Positions 60,698 to 64,000 of a stretch of DNA of 64,000 nucleotides are shown piece by piece. The position numbers and the translations under genes are program-made. The notes under the pieces were generated by a model that was not told where the DNA came from, did no database searches, and worked only from the letters and a program-made list of their open reading frames with translations. The stretch's first letter is position 1, and each line of letters starts with the position of its first letter. The stretch lies in the NCBI GenBank assembly GCA_023408075.1, contig JAEYKW010000027.1:1-64000 (forward strand). Reading direction: 5' to 3'. The DNA is from Bacillota bacterium (GTDB taxonomy: Bacteria; Bacillota; Clostridia; Christensenellales; SZUA-584).

Positions 60698-60975
60698 TGG
60701 AATTAGATGACGATATGCTGGTATGCCGGTGCGAAGAGGTCAGCGTTAAGGATGTGAAACGCGCCATTGCCGAGGGCGCGCGCGATGTGACGGGCGTGAA
60801 AAGGCGCGTGCGGGCAGGCATGGGGCTGTGCCAGGGGCGCACCTGTGAAAAGCTCGTGCAGCAGATACTCTGTACCGAGCTCGGAATATCCGTGGCTCAG
60901 ACGGGAAGCTCATCCGCAAGGCCGCCGATAAGGCCGGTCACGTTTGGCGAGCTGGCCGAAGGGAGGTGCGAATGA
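60697..60975 (+). CDS. BFD-like [2Fe-2S]-binding small subunit
   Basis: 92-93 residue BFD-type (bacterioferritin-associated-ferredoxin-like) domain: DMLVCRCEEVSVKDVKRAI (C-x-C) and GMGLCQGRTCEKLV (C-x4-C) bind one [2Fe-2S] cluster. In many dehydrogenase alpha subunits this is the C-terminal domain; here it is a separate gene. AAAGGAG precedes either ATG 60697 or GTG 60694. It overlaps the neighbours on both sides. Confidence 0.88.
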   Translation: MELDDDMLVCRCEEVSVKDVKRAIAEGARDVTGVKRRVRAGMGLCQGRTCEKLVQQILCTELGISVAQTGSSSARPPIRPVTFGELAEGRCE

Positions 60976-62183
60976 TGCAGCAGAAATTTGACGTGGTTGT
61001 GGTCGGCGCGGGTGCGATCGGCACGAGCGTGGCGTATCACCTGTGCAAAGAGGGCCTCTCCGTGGCGCTGATTGACCATGGTGACGTGGCGCACGGCTCA
61101 TCGAGCCACTGCGACGCGGTGGGGCTGATATGCGACAAGCTTCCGGGCATCGATACGCACATGGGGCAGGCCAGCATCGATCTTTACAAGGAGCTTGCCG
61201 ATCAGTTCGATTACGATTTTGAGTTTAACCCCAAGGGTTGCCTGTATGTGTGTGAGACAGACGCGGAATATGAAGCGGCGGCGAATTATGTGGCGCAGCA
61301 GCAGGCGGACGGGTATGCGATGCGCATGGTGGATAACAAGGAGCTCTGCGACATGGAGCCGTTTATCGCCAGGGATCTGGTCGGCGGTATTTATACGCCG
61401 GGCAGCGGTGCGATTGCGGTGAGCCCGTATAAGGTGTGCTTCGCGTTTGTGGAAGAGGGTAAAAAGCTGGGGCTGCAAACGTTCACCTATTGCGGCATTC
61501 AATCCATCCGGCTGAACCCGAAGGACAACAGCGTGGAAGCGCTTGAGACGGACGCGGGGACGATCTATACGGACCGCATCATCAACTGCGCGGGCGCGTG
61601 GGCACCAGACATCGGCCATATGGTGAATATCGATATTCCGATTCAGCCGAGAAAAGGCATGAATCTGGTGTCGGAAAAGACGCAGCGCATATGCTGGCAC
61701 AAGATACTCGAGTTCGGCTATATGATGAGCAAGTTTGACAGCATTAATTTCAAGCGCAATGTAAGTCCGCTCGTCGAGGAATACAACGTGGCGTTCAACA
61801 TTGAATACACCGAGGCGGAGAATATATTGCTGGGCGGATACCGCGGTTTCCGCGGCTTTGATATCCGCAGCGAGATCGAAGCGATGAAAGCCATCGCGGA
61901 ACGCAGTCTGCGGTTCTTTCCGGTTTTGAAGGACATCAACTGCATCCGCAGCTACGCGGGTGTGAGGCCGTTTGTGAAAGATCATATGCCCATCGTGTCG
62001 GATGTGGACGCGGTGCCCGGCTTTTATATCGCGGCGGGGCATGAGGGCGACGGCATCTGCTTCTCGCCGATTACAGGAAAAATCGTATCGCAGATTGTGA
62101 CGGGCAAGCAAACGGATTTTGATGTGAGCCGTATGGACTTCGCGCGGTTTGATGAACCGGACGGCGCGGCGGTCAACGAATAA
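60972..62183 (+). CDS. FAD-dependent amine/amino-acid dehydrogenase, DadA/opine-oxidase beta type
   Basis: 403-404 residue flavoenzyme of the D-amino-acid-oxidase/sarcosine-oxidase fold and the catalytic subunit of the set. FDVVVVGAGAIGTSVAYHLCKEG is the FAD motif; HGSSSHCDAVGLICDKLPGID, IINCAGAWAPDIGHMVNIDIPIQPRKG and YIAAGHEGDGICFSPITGK are typical of the beta/HcnC-type subunits. It probably oxidises a secondary amine or D-amino acid to the imine. GGGAGG lies upstream; ATG 60972 or 60975 overlaps the BFD stop. Confidence 0.9.
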   Translation: MMQQKFDVVVVGAGAIGTSVAYHLCKEGLSVALIDHGDVAHGSSSHCDAVGLICDKLPGIDTHMGQASIDLYKELADQFDYDFEFNPKGCLYVCETDAEYEAAANYVAQQQADGYAMRMVDNKELCDMEPFIARDLVGGIYTPGSGAIAVSPYKVCFAFVEEGKKLGLQTFTYCGIQSIRLNPKDNSVEALETDAGTIYTDRIINCAGAWAPDIGHMVNIDIPIQPRKGMNLVSEKTQRICWHKILEFGYMMSKFDSINFKRNVSPLVEEYNVAFNIEYTEAENILLGGYRGFRGFDIRSEIEAMKAIAERSLRFFPVLKDINCIRSYAGVRPFVKDHMPIVSDVDAVPGFYIAAGHEGDGICFSPITGKIVSQIVTGKQTDFDVSRMDFARFDEPDGAAVNE

Positions 62184-63024
62184 TATACGAAATGTAAGGA
62201 AGCACAACCTTATCGGGGTTGTGAAATGGGGTTCTATGGTGGACAGCGACAGGCAATACGGGTATCTGACGCCCGACAACAGCAAGCGCAGGGTGGCGAT
62301 GAGAAAAGGCCAGAATATCGCGGGATATCCCGTCGGCATCATATATATTGAAGATGTGTGGTATCCGCTGCTGCCTGGCAATATTGTCAACGGATATACA
62401 TTTGATTTTCCGGTGAGGCTCAAAGCCGTGAAGGGGCTGGATATTCCCAATCTGTTTGCGGCGGGGGATGACGTGCTGCTGAGCATACTCGACGCCTGTG
62501 AGGAGCTTCGGCATGAGGGTGTGCGGGCCATCAGCGCGGCATGCGGTTTCTTCGGCAACTATCAGAAACAGGTGGCGGCCGCGATGGACATTCCGGTTGC
62601 GATATCGAGCCTTGTCCAACTGCCGTGGATTGCAACGCTGCTGCAGCCGGTGCAGAAGATCGGGGTGTTGACCGCCGATTCAACCAGCCTGACGGATAAA
62701 CTGCTCGAAAGCTGCGCCATCGGCAGCGATCTCAAATCCAGATTGGTTGTTCAGGGGCTTCAGAGCGGCAAGGAGTTCTCCTGCATACTTGAAGGGCGCG
62801 GCGTGTTCGATAACGGCGCGGTTGAGCAGGAGGTGGTCGGCGCGGCGCTGGAAATCGTGAGCGCGAACCCGGGCATCGGCGCGATACTGCTCGAATGCAG
62901 CGATATGCCGCCGTATGCCCACGCAGTGCAGCGCGCGACGGGGCTGCCTGTGTTCGATTTTACGACATTGATCAGATGGCTGCATTCGGCTGTCTGCCAG
63001 AAGCCATATCACGGATTTATTTAG
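62149..63024 (+). CDS. Aspartate/glutamate racemase-family protein, start uncertain
   Basis: Up to 291 residues of the Asp/Glu/hydantoin racemase superfamily. The core starts at IGVVKWGSMVDSD (about residue 22) with two candidate catalytic cysteines, AACGFFGNYQ and LLECSDMPPYA, at the usual separation. Start: TTG at 62149 overlaps the previous gene by 35 bases and lacks a ribosome site; GTAAGGA at 62194 is followed only by CTT at normal distance; GTG at 62221 would cut the first strand. Racemisation or C-N hydrolysis of a D-amino acid or related compound would fit the cluster. Confidence 0.82.
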   Translation: MMNRTARRSTNNIRNVRKHNLIGVVKWGSMVDSDRQYGYLTPDNSKRRVAMRKGQNIAGYPVGIIYIEDVWYPLLPGNIVNGYTFDFPVRLKAVKGLDIPNLFAAGDDVLLSILDACEELRHEGVRAISAACGFFGNYQKQVAAAMDIPVAISSLVQLPWIATLLQPVQKIGVLTADSTSLTDKLLESCAIGSDLKSRLVVQGLQSGKEFSCILEGRGVFDNGAVEQEVVGAALEIVSANPGIGAILLECSDMPPYAHAVQRATGLPVFDFTTLIRWLHSAVCQKPYHGFI

Positions 63025-63080
63025 AGGCAGCGGTTCTTTGGATTTGTCCTCGCTTATTACTGATAACAAAGGAGTTACCG

Positions 63081-64000
63081 ATGCCTCTGCAATCGATGGC
63101 CGACTTGTTTGTGAAAATCATCATCATGCTGGCCTTGGGGTTTTTTCTTCGAAAAAAGAATATCATCACGGATGATCTGCAAAAGGGGCTTAACGATCTT
63201 TTGCTCAAAGCGTTCCTGCCGGTGAGCATACTCGCGTCTGCCAACGCCGCACTGTCGGCGCAGGCACGCCAGAATCTGCTGATCACGGCTCTCATCGGCC
63301 TTGGCTATTACATAGTCGCCATTGTCGTATCAGTGCTGCTGAGCAAAACGCTGCCCGTCAGCGAAAAACGCAGGAGCGTTTTTGTGACGATGGCCGTTTT
63401 CGCCAATACGTCCTTTGTCGGGTTTCCCATTGTGAAAGAGCTTTTCGGCGATGAAGGCTTTCTATACGCTGTGATCTATAACCTGCTGTATCAGTTGTTC
63501 TTTTTCACCTATGGTATACACAAGCTGAACGGCCAGCAGAAGGGATTCCACTTAAAGAGCCTGTATACGAATGTCGTCACGATTGTGTCCGTGGTTTCTA
63601 TCGCTATCTTTATGTCTCCGCTGCGTTTTCCGGATGCCGTGGTATCCACGTTATCCACAATCGGCGGCGCCACGGTGCCGGTGTCCATGCTGATTATCGG
63701 CGCGAGTTTGGCGACGATCAAGCTGACGTCGATATTAAAGGACGTGTATTCATACATCGTATCGGCTTTGCGTCTTATCATATTCCCGGTGCTCATGATG
63801 CTGGTGCTGCGCGGGCTGAATATGTCGCCCGTTGTGGTTTCCACGTGCGTGGTGATGACGGCGCTGCCCTGCGGATCATTAAACGTGATCTATTCACAAA
63901 GAAACGACTGCGAGCCGGAGTATGCCGTGAGAACCGTGGTACAGACGATGCTGCTGATGATATTGACGATTCCGGCCATATTGCTGCTCATGAGTGCACT
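63081..64000 (+). CDS. AEC-family transporter, 3'-truncated by window edge
   Basis: 306 residues of an auxin-efflux-carrier/malate-permease family secondary transporter; no stop is reached. It has the helices expected of AEC proteins (about 310-330 residues): LFVKIIIMLALGFFLRKKNII, NDLLLKAFLPVSILASANA, VFVTMAVFANTSFVGFPIV (the conserved NxxFxGFPI region), GGATVPVSMLIIGASLA and TALPCGSLNVIYSQ. Nearly full length, so few residues are lost. AAAGGAG before the ATG. Likely exports or imports a carboxylate or amino-acid-like product of the cluster. Confidence 0.92.
   Translation, partial: MPLQSMADLFVKIIIMLALGFFLRKKNIITDDLQKGLNDLLLKAFLPVSILASANAALSAQARQNLLITALIGLGYYIVAIVVSVLLSKTLPVSEKRRSVFVTMAVFANTSFVGFPIVKELFGDEGFLYAVIYNLLYQLFFFTYGIHKLNGQQKGFHLKSLYTNVVTIVSVVSIAIFMSPLRFPDAVVSTLSTIGGATVPVSMLIIGASLATIKLTSILKDVYSYIVSALRLIIFPVLMMLVLRGLNMSPVVVSTCVVMTALPCGSLNVIYSQRNDCEPEYAVRTVVQTMLLMILTIPAILLLMSA

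Noticed and set aside
61098..62558. A 486-residue antisense frame across the DadA-like and racemase genes.
   Set aside because: Spans two well-supported genes and their junction on the other strand; no motifs.
1..64000. CRISPR arrays, prophage, transposons, tRNA or rRNA genes.
   Set aside because: No regularly spaced repeats, transposase or integrase motifs, or tRNA/rRNA-like sequences were noticed.

Overview
The window looks like chromosomal DNA of an anaerobic, Gram-positive-type bacterium, most likely Clostridia (Firmicutes). The clues are strong AGGAGG-like ribosome sites, many TTG and GTG starts, exported binding proteins made as lipoproteins, TTGACA/TATAAT promoters, intrinsic terminators, and many oxygen-sensitive enzymes (aldehyde:ferredoxin oxidoreductase, Fe-S flavoenzymes). 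No rRNA, tRNA, insertion sequence, phage gene or CRISPR array was seen. The first and last genes (araD-like, AEC transporter) are cut by the window edges.

Layout. 1-0.6 kb: 3' part of an L-ribulose-5-phosphate 4-epimerase with its terminator. 1.0-6.4 kb (minus): an operon with an SsuABC/TauABC-type importer, an ATC-hydrolase-family protein, an M20 amidohydrolase and a nitroreductase; probably uptake and opening of a small S/N compound. 6.6-8.7 kb: a fumarate-reductase-like flavoprotein with a minimal [2Fe-2S] partner. 8.8-9.8 kb (minus): XdhC-like factor. 10.3-25.0 kb: what appears to be a GntR-controlled catabolic region: MBL-fold hydrolase, RpiB-like and TIM-like isomerases, class II aldolase, an RbsBAC-type importer, the GntR/FCD regulator, ferredoxin plus tungsten-type AOR, a Tm-1-like (UPF0261) protein, a RuBisCO-like protein and a MtaA/UroD-family protein. 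The operator TATTGTATCC(A/G)ATA-type sequence occurs twice before the first operon and once on the -35 of the regulator gene.

25.0-29.1 kb: a molybdenum/tungsten cofactor riboswitch candidate with terminator, followed by three exported or membrane-anchored proteins that resemble the oxidoreductase molybdopterin-binding fold, an ECF-type S component, MobB and a kinase-fold protein. 29.3-36.6 kb: a LacI-type regulator divergent from a second sugar ABC importer and an UlaG-like MBL protein. 36.9-39.5 kb: PAS-LuxR regulator and an Old Yellow Enzyme-family reductase. 39.6-48.7 kb: a third sugar ABC importer, then a Gfo/Idh/MocA dehydrogenase, a sugar isomerase/epimerase, xylose isomerase and a GH4 glycosidase.

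48.9-64.0 kb: amino-acid-type metabolism. A glutamate dehydrogenase gene faces away from a structured leader RNA and a LivKHMGF importer. Behind it lie a cytidylate-kinase-like protein, a class III aminotransferase, a 2-hydroxyacid dehydrogenase with a damaged nucleotide-binding motif, RidA, a five-gene flavin/Fe-S dehydrogenase resembling opine/proline dehydrogenases, an Asp/Glu racemase-family protein and an AEC transporter. Together they suggest import and oxidation of an unusual amino acid, opine or D-amino acid.

The two most unusual pieces are the RuBisCO-like/Tm-1/MtaA/AOR cluster and the riboswitch-led cluster of three molybdopterin-fold paralogues with an ECF S component. All functions are read from sequence motifs and context; no searches were run.
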